A DNA stretch of 64,000 bases from Levilactobacillus acidifarinae DSM 19394 = JCM 15949 (GTDB lineage Bacteria; Bacillota; Bacilli; Lactobacillales; Lactobacillaceae), in the NCBI RefSeq assembly GCF_001434835.1, contig NZ_AZDV01000026.1, positions 611,701-675,700 of the forward strand. Reading direction: 5' to 3'. The notes beneath the pieces are model-generated. The model saw only the letters and a program-made list of their open reading frames with translations, was not told where the DNA came from and did not search any database. Positions 35,609 through 45,529 of the stretch are shown here, piece after piece. The stretch's first letter is position 1. The number at the start of each line of letters is the position of its first letter. Both the position numbers and the translations under genes were made by a program.

Positions 35609-36988
35609 TTAGACTTCCTCCTGTTTACCGGTTAACTTTTCAACGGCTTTGATAAACTTATCGCCCCGAACTTCGAAGTTGGGGTACTGATCCCAACTGG
35701 CGTTGGCCGGCGACAAGAGAATGATGTCACCGGGAGCACTGAGCTCGTAGGCCACGGGAACCCCGGTTTCGGGATTCTCGGTCATTTTAATGGTTTTAAT
35801 TCCCGCCTGCTTAGCCGTCTCGGCCAATAGCTTAGCCGTCTCCCCAAACAAGACAATGGCCTTGACGTGATCCTTGAACGCCGGAATCATCTTTTCAAAG
35901 GTGTAGCCCCGGTCTAGGCCCCCAGCAAGGAGCACAACGGGGGCTTTAAAGCCCTTCAGTGCCATTTCCGTGGCTTCCATGTCGGTCGCCTTGGAGTCGT
36001 TGTAATACTGGCGTCCATCGGCCTCTAACACGAATTGAGTCCGGTGCCGTACACCCCCGAAGGCCCGTAAAACGGCCACGATGGAGCCGGTGCTGACCCC
36101 CTTGATCTTAGCCACCGCAATGGCTGCCAGGGCGTTTTCAATGTTGTGGTCTCCCGGCACCTTAACTTCATCAGCGGGCATGATGGCTTCGCCTCTAAAG
36201 TACAGGATTCCCTGATCCTCATAGGCCCCGTCTTGGGTCACGTTTTGCCGTGAGAATGGCACGACTTGGGCCTTGGATTGCGTACTCAGTTCCCGCCATT
36301 CTGGGTTGTCAAAGTTGACCACGAAGTAATCACTCGGCGTTTGATTAGCCGTGATTTTCATCTTAGCGGCCACGTAATTGGCCCGGGTCTTATGGTAGTC
36401 CAGGTGATTGGAGAAGATGTTGGTCAGCACTGCGATGTGGGGATGGAACGTCGTCGTCCCCACCAACATGAAGCTAGAAACTTCCAAGACCAGTGTGTCC
36501 TCGGCCGTCACCTGCTGGGCGACCTGACTGGCCGGAATCCCGATGTTGCCGGCGTAAACCGCGTGACCCGCCGTCCGATCGTGATCCAGCATCTTTTGGA
36601 TCATCGTCGTCGTCGTCGTTTTCCCGTTACTCCCGGTCACGGCGACCAGCTCGGCCTCGGCTACTTCGCTCGCCAGTTCCATTTCGGTGATGATCGGTAA
36701 TTTCAGGTCTAAAGCGCGCTTAACAATGGGCACGTCGTACGGGATTCCCGGGTTCTTCACCATCAGATCATAACCGGCATCCAGTAATTCCGGTTTTTGT
36801 TCCCCCGTCACAACGGTAAATCCCGCCTGCTGTAACTCTTGGGCCTCCGTATTCTGAGCTAAGGGTTGCACGTCGCTAACCGTGACTTGGGCTCCCAACC
36901 GCTTCAATAGTTTAGCGGCGTTAAAGCCACTCTTGGCCAACCCTAAAACTAACACCCGTTGGTTGGCATACGTCGTGATCTGTTTCAT
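35609..36988 (-). CDS. murD: UDP-MurNAc-L-Ala:D-Glu ligase MurD
   Basis: The 459-residue Mur ligase adds D-glutamate in the cytosolic peptidoglycan pathway. The ATP loop VTGSNGKTTTTTM lies near residue 115, the Mur-ligase motif DYHKTRANYVAAKMKI near 200, and VRHRTQFV with YNDSKATDMEAT in the C-terminal half; AGGLDRGYTFE is also typical. GGAGAG precedes the ATG. It begins a second part of the dcw cluster, separated from mraY by a terminator. Confidence 0.97.
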   Translation of the reverse strand: MKQITTYANQRVLVLGLAKSGFNAAKLLKRLGAQVTVSDVQPLAQNTEAQELQQAGFTVVTGEQKPELLDAGYDLMVKNPGIPYDVPIVKRALDLKLPIITEMELASEVAEAELVAVTGSNGKTTTTTMIQKMLDHDRTAGHAVYAGNIGIPASQVAQQVTAEDTLVLEVSSFMLVGTTTFHPHIAVLTNIFSNHLDYHKTRANYVAAKMKITANQTPSDYFVVNFDNPEWRELSTQSKAQVVPFSRQNVTQDGAYEDQGILYFRGEAIMPADEVKVPGDHNIENALAAIAVAKIKGVSTGSIVAVLRAFGGVRHRTQFVLEADGRQYYNDSKATDMEATEMALKGFKAPVVLLAGGLDRGYTFEKMIPAFKDHVKAIVLFGETAKLLAETAKQAGIKTIKMTENPETGVPVAYELSAPGDIILLSPANASWDQYPNFEVRGDKFIKAVEKLTGKQEEV

Positions 36989-37124
36989 AGTTACTCGCTC
37001 TCCGTTCCAATGATTTTTAAAGGTTATTTCTAAAGTAAAGTGGTCCTTGAAATGCCGGACAAGTCAAACGTTGCCCCTAAGTGCCCCATCGACTGGTGCT
37101 CCCTAAAGTGTAACGTACTCCATT

Positions 37125-37168
37125 CAAAAAATGGGCTAACTTGACCCTAACGAGCCCAGTTAGCCCAT
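37125..37168 (-). terminator. Intrinsic terminator between mraY and murD
   Basis: The arms ATGGGCTAACT (37131-37141) and AGTTAGCCCAT (37158-37168) are perfectly complementary. On the minus strand they are followed by TTTTTT. It lies within 20 bp of the mraY stop and 137 bp before murD. Confidence 0.9.
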
Positions 37169-37183
37169 TAGTCGGAATTTGGT

Positions 37184-38155
37184 TTATTTTGCAAGGATGA
37201 CCCAGACACCCGTCAAGGCGGTCACCAGACCGACACTCCAGAAGGTCAAGTCAATCTTCCACTCACTCCACCCCAACATCTCGAAGTGGTGGTGAATCGG
37301 ACTCATCAAGAAGATGCGTTTCCCCGTTAATTTAAACGAGGCCACTTGCAAAATAACGCTGGCCGTCTCAATCACGTACACCAGGCCAATCCACAGCAGG
37401 GATAATTCATGATGCAACAGAATCGAAACGGCGGCAAGGGCGCCCCCTAAAGCTAACGATCCGGTATCGCCCATGAAAATCTTGGCCGGTTTGTGATTAA
37501 AGATCAAAAACCCTAACAGACTGCCGACTACGGCAAAACAAAAAATACTAATATTCACTTGTTGCTGTTGCCAGGCCACGATCCCGTAAGCCGCAAAGGA
37601 AATGCTGGCCAAGCCACTGACCAGGCCATCCAACCCGTCGGACAAGTTCACCGCGTTGGAGAAACCGACCAACCAGATAATGGCAAAAAGGGCGTACCAC
37701 CACCCCATGTGCCATTCACCTAACCCGGGGATGGCTAAAGACATCGGTAACTGTTCGTGGACGTAGACCCAAAAAAGCAGTAAGGCCCCCACAATTTGGC
37801 CTAACAATTTCTGCCAGGCCTTCAGTCCCTCATTTTGACGGTGAAAAAGCTTGATACTATCGTCCCACGCCCCCAAGAAACCGTAAAGTACCAGGATGAA
37901 CAATAGAATCCAAGTGGTGGATAACACGTGATGCGGCGCCATCGCCCAACTGGCTACAAGGGTCATCACAATGATGGCGATAATGAAGAGTAGGCCCCCC
38001 ATCGTTGGGGTCCCCGATTTTTTCTCGTGCCAGGTCGGTCCCTCTTCACGAATCATTTGACCTTCGTGCCGCGCACGGAAATACCGAATCAACGCCGGCA
38101 TAAATGCCACTGTAATTATAAAGCCACCCAAAAGGGGCACAAGTGCAGTTATCAT
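37184..38155 (-). CDS. mraY: Phospho-MurNAc-pentapeptide transferase MraY
   Basis: The 323-residue integral membrane enzyme makes lipid I on undecaprenyl phosphate. Ten hydrophobic segments are spread over the chain, and the signature motifs [13 protein letters not shown] (near 45), [15 protein letters not shown] and [12 protein letters not shown] are intact, as is the late MSPIHHHFE with its His cluster. Length is normal. It lies 22 bp after pbp2B, so it is probably in the mraZ operon. Confidence 0.97.
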   Translation of the reverse strand: MITALVPLLGGFIITVAFMPALIRYFRARHEGQMIREEGPTWHEKKSGTPTMGGLLFIIAIIVMTLVASWAMAPHHVLSTTWILLFILVLYGFLGAWDDSIKLFHRQNEGLKAWQKLLGQIVGALLLFWVYVHEQLPMSLAIPGLGEWHMGWWYALFAIIWLVGFSNAVNLSDGLDGLVSGLASISFAAYGIVAWQQQQVNISIFCFAVVGSLLGFLIFNHKPAKIFMGDTGSLALGGALAAVSILLHHELSLLWIGLVYVIETASVILQVASFKLTGKRIFLMSPIHHHFEMLGWSEWKIDLTFWSVGLVTALTGVWVILAK

Positions 38156-38177
38156 GTTTTCTACTCAATCCTTATTC

Positions 38178-40334
38178 TCATTTATTTTGTTTCAATGTGA
38201 TAGTCAATTCCGATCCCGACGAAACGGTCGCACCAGCCTTTAAACTCTGCTTGGTGACGTACCCTTCCCCATCAACGGTCAGTTTGATTCCCACTAACTG
38301 TGCTAATTTTACCACATCACCCTTCGACCAACCCGTCAAACTTGGTAAGCTGACGGTGCCACCAGTGGTGAGAAAGACCCGTTGATCTTGGTACAGCGCC
38401 GTTCCGGCACTGACCGATTGTTTTTGGACCTTGGTGCCGTTCCCTAACGGTGTCACGGTCATCCCCAACTTACTCAGCTTAGTCGTCGCTGCCGTAACCG
38501 AGGAACCGGTGACCGTCGGCATCTTAGTCGTCTTGGTCGTGGTGGGACTATCTTCCTGTAAAGCCCGCGCCATGACGGGTTTCATGATTGACGCCAATAA
38601 TTGGGTCGCGGTCTTGCCCCCCAGGTGCGGTTGTTTCATGGTGATGTACATCACGTACTTTGGGTTGTTAGCCGGAACCATGCCCGCAACGGAATACAGA
38701 TAGTTATCGTCGCCCGACAAATAACCGGACTTTCCGTTGCTGACCTGCGCCGTCCCGGTCTTGACAGCGACCTTATAGCCGCTCATCTTATAGTCACTCC
38801 CGATACCGTAGCTCTTATAGACCACGTCTTCCATGTGCTTGCGAACGGCTTTAGCCGTTTTGGCGGTAATCGGCGTCCCCACCTTAGTCGGTGAGTAGGC
38901 CTTGACCGTCTTATTGGTGTTCGGATTAACCACCTTACTGATCACGTAAGGTTTCATCATGGTCCCGTTGTTGCTGACCGCCGTTAAGGCCTGTAGCATC
39001 TGGAAGACCGTGACCTGAATCCCCTGACCAAACGACGTGTCGGCCTGCTCGATAGGCCGTGAAAAGGCAATGCTCCCGCTCATCTCACCCGGTAACCCCG
39101 AATGGGTACTCTTGAGAAAGTGGAACCGGTCGATATACTTTTTCCAGGTCTTGGCCCCCATTTGTTGTTCCAGATGCGCCATGGCGACGTTACTGGAGAC
39201 CGCAAACCCCTTGTTATAGGTGATAGTCCCCCAACCGGAAGTGTTCCAATCCGGCACGACTTGGTTACCAATCGTATAGCGTCCTGACTGATAGGTGGCG
39301 TTACCATTGTAGTTGCCACTGTTAATGGAAGAGGCCAAGGTAAAGATCTTCATGGTCGAACCGGGCTCGTAGGCGTCTTGAACCAAGGTGTTCCGCCAGA
39401 TCTGACCCAGGCCCGCCTTGGTTGTGGCGTTAAACGTCGGGCGCTGAGTGGCCGCCAGAATGGCCCCCGTCTTAGCGTTCATCAACACGGCGTTCATCGA
39501 GTTGGCCTTGACCTGATTCTGCACACTACTCATTTCGGTTTCCAGCAACGTTTGCAACCGGGTATCTAACGTGGTGTACACGTTATCCCCGTTTTGGGCC
39601 TTCTTGTACTTCTGCTTGGTTCCTGGCAACTGGTAACCGTACATGTCCTTTTTAATTTTCTGGGACCCGTCCTTACCGGTCAGTTCCTTGTTGAAGGCCT
39701 GTTCAATCCCCATGCTCCCGGTCAAGGTCGTTTGGTTATCCTTGGTCGTTGCCTGAGCCAGTCCAATCAAATGGGAGGCAAAGACCCCGTTCGGGTACAG
39801 CCGGGATTCTTGCTGAACGAAGTTGATCCCGCTTAAATGGTAACTTTGGATCTTTTGCTTGGTGGCTAATGAAATGTTCTGGCCGGCCGTCCCAAATTCA
39901 ACCTGAAAGGGCGTGCCCTTGCTGGGCGTCAGAATATTCAAAGCCTTTTTTTCACTAATGGGCAGGTATTTCGCCAGCACCTTAGCAATTTTCGGTTTAT
40001 TTGTGGCATACAACTTCTGATTGTTCAAGCCCACCTGCCGTTTATCCAACACCACGTACAGGGAGTACACACTGGTATCCTCGGCAATGGGTTGGTCATT
40101 GGCGTCGTAGATGGTTCCACGCTTGGCCTTGAGCGTTTCATTTGCAGTATACAATTTCTGTGCCGCCGCACTAAGGTTAACGTTTTGAACCTTTTTACCA
40201 ATTGAAATGTAAGAAAAACGCACCGCAATAAGGATAAAAACGCCGATGAAAAGGAAAAACAGAAACTGGCCAACGATCTTCCGGTTTCTGCGCGCGTTTG
40301 TATTCTTCATGGGATGCTTTGGGGAATCATTCAT
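38178..40334 (-). CDS. pbp2B: Penicillin-binding protein 2B with PASTA domains (septal transpeptidase)
   Basis: The 718-residue class B PBP crosslinks septal peptidoglycan. After a cytosolic stretch, one membrane anchor (about 22-45) is followed by the PBP dimerisation domain (KAKRGTIYDANDQPIAED) and the transpeptidase: Ser326 in GSTMKIF, SSN near 385 and KTGTAQ near 540. Two PASTA repeats (about 600-718) end the protein, each with the family's beta/alpha pattern. The start overlaps the ftsL stop, suggesting translational coupling. It is the FtsI/PBP2X-like gene of the dcw cluster. Confidence 0.95.
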   Translation of the reverse strand: MNDSPKHPMKNTNARRNRKIVGQFLFFLFIGVFILIAVRFSYISIGKKVQNVNLSAAAQKLYTANETLKAKRGTIYDANDQPIAEDTSVYSLYVVLDKRQVGLNNQKLYATNKPKIAKVLAKYLPISEKKALNILTPSKGTPFQVEFGTAGQNISLATKQKIQSYHLSGINFVQQESRLYPNGVFASHLIGLAQATTKDNQTTLTGSMGIEQAFNKELTGKDGSQKIKKDMYGYQLPGTKQKYKKAQNGDNVYTTLDTRLQTLLETEMSSVQNQVKANSMNAVLMNAKTGAILAATQRPTFNATTKAGLGQIWRNTLVQDAYEPGSTMKIFTLASSINSGNYNGNATYQSGRYTIGNQVVPDWNTSGWGTITYNKGFAVSSNVAMAHLEQQMGAKTWKKYIDRFHFLKSTHSGLPGEMSGSIAFSRPIEQADTSFGQGIQVTVFQMLQALTAVSNNGTMMKPYVISKVVNPNTNKTVKAYSPTKVGTPITAKTAKAVRKHMEDVVYKSYGIGSDYKMSGYKVAVKTGTAQVSNGKSGYLSGDDNYLYSVAGMVPANNPKYVMYITMKQPHLGGKTATQLLASIMKPVMARALQEDSPTTTKTTKMPTVTGSSVTAATTKLSKLGMTVTPLGNGTKVQKQSVSAGTALYQDQRVFLTTGGTVSLPSLTGWSKGDVVKLAQLVGIKLTVDGEGYVTKQSLKAGATVSSGSELTITLKQNK

Positions 40335-40735
40335 TATTTATTAACAGTCCTTATTCGCGCATTTTCCAAACTCAGGCCCTGCTTCTGTGCAATCTTATCT
40401 AACCGACTCCGACTCTGCAACTCGTTAATTTCCTGTTGCGCGTTGGTGTTACGGTTCTGATAAGTGGCCGTGGTCTGATTAACTGTTTGCAAGTCACGTT
40501 GGGCGTTACTCATTGCAATTTTAGCGGAAACCACGCAAACCATTAAGACAGCCAACACTAAACCACAGGCCGTGACCAGACATTTTTCAAATTTGGAAAC
40601 GGGTAATTTTTGCCGTCGCGGTTGACCTTGGGGTTGTCCTTGGGGCCGAACTCGCGGTTGGGGATGTTCTATGTTTGGGCGTTGTTGCGGTTCCGGCGTT
40701 AGCGGAAGCGCTTCTGCTAAGTTATTTTGCGCCAT
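40334..40735 (-). CDS. ftsL: Cell division protein FtsL
   Basis: The 133-residue protein has a Pro/Gln-rich cytosolic N-terminus, one membrane helix (CLVTACGLVLAVLMVCVVS region, about 52-70) and an external coiled coil with heptad-like NTNAQQEINELQSRSRLDKIAQKQG. It partners DivIB and DivIC. It lies between rsmH and pbp2B as expected. Sequence conservation of FtsL is low, so the assignment relies also on topology and position. Confidence 0.92.
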   Translation of the reverse strand: MAQNNLAEALPLTPEPQQRPNIEHPQPRVRPQGQPQGQPRRQKLPVSKFEKCLVTACGLVLAVLMVCVVSAKIAMSNAQRDLQTVNQTTATYQNRNTNAQQEINELQSRSRLDKIAQKQGLSLENARIRTVNK

Positions 40736-40786
40736 AAATAATCATCTTCCTATGTCGAATAATTAAGTTCTCATCAGGGGGCTTTA

Positions 40787-41728
40787 TTAAAGCTTTTCTA
40801 AGATGCGTAATTTAGCACTATGAGCTCGGTGATTGGCCGCCAGTTCTGCCTCGGATGGTAAAATCGGCTTGCGATTAACTAGTTTGTAGTCCGGCTGCAT
40901 ATCGGCCGGAATAACCGGGAGTCCGTGCGGTAGGTCGGGTAACGACGACTGTTCTCGAAACATGGTTTTAACCAACCGGTCTTCCAACGACTGGAACGTG
41001 ATGACGCTGATCCGACCGTGAGGAGCCAGTAATTTAATCGCTTGTTCCAACGACGCTTCTAACGCCCCCAACTCATCGTTAACGGCGATGCGGATCGCCT
41101 GGAAAACCTTTTTGGCGGGATGCCCCCCGTGCCGCCGAGCCGCTGCCGGAATTCCTTCTTTGATGATGTCGACCAGTTGTCCCGTGGTGTCGATGGGCGC
41201 CGTCGCCCGGTGTCGCTCGATGGCCCGGGCAATCGGCTTGGCAAACTTCTCTTCGCCGTACCGGTGAAAAATTCGCATTAGTTCGTTAAACGACCATTCA
41301 TTAACGACCGTCCAGGCAGTCAACGGTGCGGATTGATCCATCCGCATGTCGAGGGGGGCATCGTGCTGGTAGCTAAAGCCCCGGTCGGCCTCGTCAAACT
41401 GCGGCGAAGAGACCCCCAGATCGTATAAAATGCCGTCTACCTGAGTCACCCCACGTTGGGCCAATTGGGCCTGAATATCGCGGAAGTTGCTCTTGATAAA
41501 CGTTACCTTATCGGCGGCTAATTCCGCCGCCAGGTGTTCTTGATTATAATCGATGGCCGTTTGGTCTTGATCAAAAGCATACAAGTGACCGGTCGTCAAC
41601 TGTTCCAAGATATGTTGACTGTGACCGCCGCCACCCAGCGTGCAATCCACATAAGTGCCGGTTGGTTGAATCGCCAACCCAGCCACCGCTTCATTTAAAA
41701 GTACCGTAACGTGATGAAAGTCTTCCAA
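40787..41728 (-). CDS. rsmH: 16S rRNA m4C1402 methyltransferase RsmH
   Basis: The product is about 313 residues; RsmH (MraW) methylates N4 of cytidine 1402 in 16S rRNA using SAM. Motifs are VTVLLNEAV at the N-terminus, the SAM loop [25 protein letters not shown] and [16 protein letters not shown], with [10 protein letters not shown] late. The start is probably TTG at 41728 ([11 protein letters not shown]): AAGGAG lies eight bases upstream of it, while a farther in-frame codon at 41749 has no such site. Confidence 0.95.
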   Translation of the reverse strand: MEDFHHVTVLLNEAVAGLAIQPTGTYVDCTLGGGGHSQHILEQLTTGHLYAFDQDQTAIDYNQEHLAAELAADKVTFIKSNFRDIQAQLAQRGVTQVDGILYDLGVSSPQFDEADRGFSYQHDAPLDMRMDQSAPLTAWTVVNEWSFNELMRIFHRYGEEKFAKPIARAIERHRATAPIDTTGQLVDIIKEGIPAAARRHGGHPAKKVFQAIRIAVNDELGALEASLEQAIKLLAPHGRISVITFQSLEDRLVKTMFREQSSLPDLPHGLPVIPADMQPDYKLVNRKPILPSEAELAANHRAHSAKLRILEKL

Positions 41729-41755
41729 TGGGCACGCTCCTTTCGCCAAGATCCG

Positions 41756-42187
41756 TTAAAGATCAAAGTCAATTAGATTTTCAGCAATATCGTCAAAGTT
41801 AGCTTCGGCCGAGGCGGAAAAAGTCGCCCAGCGCTCAGCACTCCAAATTTCGAACCGGTTTGCGACCCCGACAATCACGCACGCCTTCGTTAGATCGGCG
41901 TGGGTGCGTAAGGTCTGGGGTAAGTTGATCCGTCCCTGTTTATCCAGGTCACATTCCGTGGCCGCTGAATAGAAAAAACGCACAAAGGCGCGGGCATCTT
42001 TCCGGTTCACTGGTAAAGTCTTGAGCTTATCTTGTAACGTCGCCCACTCCGACATGGGGTAACCGAATAAACACCCATCCATGCCCCGGGTAACGACAAA
42101 ATGCTCGCCCAGTTGTTCCCGAAATTTGGCGGGGATAATTAGCCGGCCCTTGGCGTCAATCGAATGCTCAAATTCGCCCATGAACAT
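41756..42187 (-). CDS. mraZ: Transcriptional regulator MraZ
   Basis: The product is about 143 residues and has two AbrB-like MraZ repeats, the first opening with [21 protein letters not shown] and the second with [13 protein letters not shown]. It binds repeated boxes before its own operon and represses dcw transcription. The ATG at 42187 has AGGGGG eight bases upstream. Three 10-bp-spaced GTGG motifs, expected MraZ targets, lie just upstream. Confidence 0.96.
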   Translation of the reverse strand: MFMGEFEHSIDAKGRLIIPAKFREQLGEHFVVTRGMDGCLFGYPMSEWATLQDKLKTLPVNRKDARAFVRFFYSAATECDLDKQGRINLPQTLRTHADLTKACVIVGVANRFEIWSAERWATFSASAEANFDDIAENLIDFDL

Positions 42188-42220
42188 AGCCAATACCCCC
42201 TACTTGTAACTAGTCCCAAG

Positions 42221-42250
42221 TTTACCACACCCCCCCACTTTCTACCACAA
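42221..42250 (-). promoter_or_regulatory. MraZ operator: three GTGG boxes at 10-bp spacing
   Basis: On the minus strand GTGG occurs at 42245-42248, 42235-42238 and 42225-42228, an exact ten-base period. It is preceded by AAA as in the AAAGTG-type MraZ boxes known from Firmicutes and Mollicutes. It lies 38-61 bp before the mraZ start and probably overlaps the promoter. Confidence 0.7.
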
Positions 42251-42285
42251 CGTTTCCGAATTTTTATAAATTTCCCCACCAGCAC

Positions 42286-42321
42286 TAAAAAAGCCACGGC
42301 GAACACCCGTTCACCGTGGCT
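42286..42321 (-). terminator. Intrinsic terminator of the DUF3397 gene
   Basis: The arms AGCCACGG and CCGTGGCT extend through GAAC/GTTC pairs and are followed on the minus strand by TTTTTT. It separates the DUF3397 gene from the mraZ promoter. Confidence 0.9.
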
Positions 42322-42388
42322 GGAAACGCTTATCAACCCATCATTAAAATGGGTCAATAATCAATTGAATTCATATTTATGCATTATT

Positions 42389-42742
42389 CTAACTAATCGT
42401 AAGTAGGAAACAACTCACAAACCCCACCAACCAATAGAGATCTGATAACCGCCAAAAAGTCTTCATAAACTGCGGGTACAGTAACTCATGGTTGTGAATG
42501 GCTTGAGCGAGTGCCACGCCAATACCAATCAGCATCCAGCCCATCACCAACCAGGGCAAGATGTTTCCCGCTCCACTTAGTCCCAAAAGAAGGCTGCAAA
42601 TCATCAGTAACGGTGTCATCAAATCCCAGGTGAGTAACGCCACCGGCCACCGCCGCCGACTAAGCCGCCGAACCCCCGTGATGACCAGCCATCCCACCAG
42701 TAAGATCACGAGTTGTCCCGCGGGTGATGCCCAAAATCCCAT
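42389..42742 (-). CDS. DUF3397 membrane protein
   Basis: The 117-residue protein has about four hydrophobic helices (for example QLVILLVGWLVITGV, LLMICSLLLGLSG and LYWLVGFVSCFLL), with the central DLMTPLL pattern typical of DUF3397. This family of unknown function is often encoded just before mraZ in lactobacilli, as here. It has its own promoter and terminator. No catalytic residues can be named. Confidence 0.85.
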   Translation of the reverse strand: MGFWASPAGQLVILLVGWLVITGVRRLSRRRWPVALLTWDLMTPLLMICSLLLGLSGAGNILPWLVMGWMLIGIGVALAQAIHNHELLYPQFMKTFWRLSDLYWLVGFVSCFLLTIS

Positions 42743-42772
42743 GTTGATCCCCCCACGCTTAACTTCCGTTTT

Positions 42773-42801
42773 ATTATAGAGATTTCCCGCTGAACTTGCA
42801 A
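42773..42801 (-). promoter_or_regulatory. Promoter of the DUF3397 gene
   Basis: TTGCAA (42796-42801) and TATAAT (42773-42778) on the minus strand have a 17-bp spacer, about 30 bp before the ATG. Confidence 0.8.
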
Positions 42802-42842
42802 TTCGGATTGTTTAAATTCCACCACGGAAATCCGCTCAACGG

Positions 42843-42871
42843 TTGCAATTCCGCCGCACCCACGGTACACT
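42843..42871 (+). promoter_or_regulatory. Promoter of the DUF4044 gene
   Basis: TTGCAA (42843-42848) and TACACT (42866-42871) on the plus strand are separated by 17 bp, about 42 bp before the start codon. It is divergent from the DUF3397 promoter. Confidence 0.7.
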
Positions 42872-42912
42872 ATTTGGGTAGAAACGCACGTAAAGAGGTG
42901 GCTTAAGCTAAT

Positions 42913-43032
42913 ATGGAAAAGAAAAAGAAATCGACGTTCCAAAAAATCACGAACGTTTTCGTCTGGATTATGATTATCGCAACTTTAGGCTCATTGATCT
43001 TCGGTGCCATTTCCTCAATCATGACCTCCTAA
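42913..43032 (+). CDS. DUF4044 small membrane protein
   Basis: The 39-residue product begins MEKKKKSTFQKITN and continues as a single hydrophobic helix (VWIMIIATLGSLIFGAISS). This charged-start, single-helix form is that of the DUF4044 family, found next to mraZ or ftsK in Lactobacillales. GAGGTGG lies upstream, somewhat far from the ATG. Its function is unknown. It has its own promoter and shares a bidirectional terminator with ftsK. Confidence 0.85.
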   Translation: MEKKKKSTFQKITNVFVWIMIIATLGSLIFGAISSIMTS

Positions 43033-43055
43033 TCACGGTTAATTATGACTAAATT

Positions 43056-43103
43056 CAAAAAATAACGTCCCCCCACAGGTTGTGTGGCGGGACGTTATTT
43101 TTG
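43056..43103. terminator. Bidirectional terminator between the DUF4044 gene and ftsK
   Basis: AAAATAACGTCCC and GGGACGTTATTTT form a long stem with A- and T-runs at both ends. It can serve the convergent DUF4044 (plus) and ftsK (minus) transcripts. Confidence 0.9.
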
Positions 43104-43133
43104 CGTTCTAGTTAGGTCGTTCACTTAACTGAC

Positions 43134-45503
43134 CTACGACTGAGAAGATTCTTCCGAATTCGCTGGTGGATCCGGTTGTTTGTAAACCTGGCGGGGTTTA
43201 CTCCCCTCCTGCGGACCGATGTAGCCCCGCTGCTCTAAGTCATCAATGATTCGAGCGGCGCGATTATAACCAATCCGGAATCGCCGTTGTAAAAGTGACG
43301 TACTGGCCTTTTGTTGGTCCACCACAAAGGCTAAAGCGTCATCGAAAAGCTCATCGTCACTATCGCCTTGCTCACTTTGCTGCATTTCCTCGTCGGTCAC
43401 CATCATGTCTTCGTCATAATCGGCCGTCTGTTGCTGCTTGATAAAGTCAACGACGTTGCTGACATCTTCATCGGGAATAAAGGCACCCTGCACCCGAACG
43501 GGCGAATTGGCGTCCACCGGCTGAAAGAGCATATCTCCGCGACCTAGCAATTTTTCGGCGCCATTCGCATCCAGAATGGTTCGTGAATCGATCCCACTGG
43601 AAACGGCAAAGGCGATCCGTGATGGCACGTTAGCTTTGATTAAGCCGGTAATGACGTCAACGGACGGTCGTTGGGTCGCCAGAATCATGTGGACCCCGGC
43701 GGCTCGTCCCATCTGTGCTAAGCGAATAATGGCGTCTTCGACCTCACTGGAGACCGTCATCATCAAGTCAGCCAATTCGTCGACGATCACCACGATGTAC
43801 GGCAAGGTCGGCCGGGCTTGATTATCTTCGGCGTTAGCCTTTTTAACGAAGGCGTTATACCCCGAAATCTTGCGTTGCCCAAATTGTGAGAACAATTCAT
43901 AACGCCGCTCCATCTCGGCGACCACCTTATGTAAGGCCCGAGCGGCCTTCTTGGGTTCGGAAACCACCGGTGTAAGCAGGTGGGGAATGCCGTTATAGAC
44001 GCTTAATTCTACCTTTTTCGGATCGATCAACATCATTTTAACCTGATCCGGACGGGCGTTCATCAAAATACTGGTGATGATTCCGTTAATCGCCACGGAC
44101 TTCCCGCTCCCCGTCGCTCCCGCAATCAGCAAGTGCGGCATTTTGGTCAAATCCATGGTCACCACTTGCCCCGTCACATTCCGCCCCAACGGGACCTCTA
44201 AGGGATGACCAGGGTGCGGCGGTTGCGCTTCCACCACGTCTCTAAAGGCCACCGTGGATACCTCTTTGTTTGGAACCTCGATTCCAATCAAAGATTTACC
44301 CGGGATCGGTGCTTGAATCCGAATCCCCTTAGCGGCTAAGGCTAGAGCCAGGTCATCGGCTAAGTTCACGATGCGTGAAACCTTAACCCCAATGGCCGGA
44401 TGTAACTCGTACTCGGTGACCGACGGGCCAAGACTAACGTTTTTGACCTCGGCATCCACCCCGAAACTATCGAGCGTCTGCTTCAGAATCTTCGTGTTCG
44501 CATCGATTGCGTTGACCTCTTCGGTCTGATCAACCGGTGGTACCTGTTTCAACAGATCTGGCGTCGGTAATTGGTAATTTGGATCAACTTCGGTATTGCC
44601 CACCAACGGATCAGCCGTTTCAGAATCGGCTTCCGTAGCTGTAGCGGGTGTTTGCGCGGCTGTCGACCGCTTTGGCGTTTCGTTAGCCGCAACGGTCACG
44701 TGATAGCTGGGTTGCGTCGGTGTGTCATCCGATTGCGTCGCCGGCTTGGATGCCGTCGGTGCTTTCGGCGTCACGGTACTGCGGGGGTCCGGTAAATCCT
44801 TATCATCAGTCGCTGGACCTGAGTCGGGCGTTTCCTGACGTCGGGCTTGAAGCACGGCACGACCGTGCTGAACAGCCTGCGTCAGACTGGCCAATCCCCG
44901 GCCTAGCCACTGACCGCTTCGTTGCAAAGCGTGCTGGACGTCGGTCAACGGAACCTGGAAGAAAACCAGGACTCCGCCAGCCATAATCAACCAAGCCGCA
45001 ATTTGTGCACCTAAAAGGGCGATCAGCCACGCAATCACCGATAGACCTAACGCCCCAATCAGCCCACCCCCTAAGTCGGTGGTCCGGCCTCCCGATACGA
45101 GGTCGGCGAGACCGCTGTGCCAAACCGTTGCTAAAAACCCGCTGTGTTGGTTGGCCGTGGCGAAGGCCGTGGCACTGGCCCATAACAGCCACCCACCATA
45201 AATCAGGCCACTCCCCGACCAGTAATGCCGAGCAAGCTGTGGCCAAGTACCGGTCACCGCCAACGTCACCCCTAGCGCGCCGATTACCACGAGCCCCAAT
45301 GGATAGGTTTCTCCCACCGCTAACCGCATCAAATTAGCACACAAGGCACCCAATAATCCTAGATTAAACAGGCCCAGTGCCGCCAAGGTTAGAAGCACCA
45401 ACCCCACAACGTTGCGGGTATACGGAAAGGGTTGGGAACTCGTTTTCTTTGTCGTCCGCCGCCGCGTCGGTTTGCGGCGGGTCGTTTTTCGTTTCGTCGC
45501 CAA
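43134..45503 (-). CDS. ftsK: DNA translocase FtsK/SpoIIIE
   Basis: The 789-residue protein has a basic N-terminus, about four to five membrane helices within residues 28-185, a variable linker (about 215-305), and the RecA-like motor with Walker A GATGSGKS (462-469) and Walker [13 protein letters not shown]. The C-terminal gamma winged helix ([24 protein letters not shown]) reads the KOPS/SRS guide sites. It pumps chromosome DNA through the closing septum. It follows trmL by 26 bp in one transcript. Confidence 0.97.
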   Translation of the reverse strand: MATKRKTTRRKPTRRRTTKKTSSQPFPYTRNVVGLVLLTLAALGLFNLGLLGALCANLMRLAVGETYPLGLVVIGALGVTLAVTGTWPQLARHYWSGSGLIYGGWLLWASATAFATANQHSGFLATVWHSGLADLVSGGRTTDLGGGLIGALGLSVIAWLIALLGAQIAAWLIMAGGVLVFFQVPLTDVQHALQRSGQWLGRGLASLTQAVQHGRAVLQARRQETPDSGPATDDKDLPDPRSTVTPKAPTASKPATQSDDTPTQPSYHVTVAANETPKRSTAAQTPATATEADSETADPLVGNTEVDPNYQLPTPDLLKQVPPVDQTEEVNAIDANTKILKQTLDSFGVDAEVKNVSLGPSVTEYELHPAIGVKVSRIVNLADDLALALAAKGIRIQAPIPGKSLIGIEVPNKEVSTVAFRDVVEAQPPHPGHPLEVPLGRNVTGQVVTMDLTKMPHLLIAGATGSGKSVAINGIITSILMNARPDQVKMMLIDPKKVELSVYNGIPHLLTPVVSEPKKAARALHKVVAEMERRYELFSQFGQRKISGYNAFVKKANAEDNQARPTLPYIVVIVDELADLMMTVSSEVEDAIIRLAQMGRAAGVHMILATQRPSVDVITGLIKANVPSRIAFAVSSGIDSRTILDANGAEKLLGRGDMLFQPVDANSPVRVQGAFIPDEDVSNVVDFIKQQQTADYDEDMMVTDEEMQQSEQGDSDDELFDDALAFVVDQQKASTSLLQRRFRIGYNRAARIIDDLEQRGYIGPQEGSKPRQVYKQPDPPANSEESSQS

Positions 45504-45529
45504 CTTGCGGCCTCCTTCCTAGCTTGTCG

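Noticed and set aside
42139..42357. 72-residue open frame across the mraZ control region
   Set aside because: It runs through the MraZ boxes and the DUF3397 terminator and has no recognisable domain, so it is chance.
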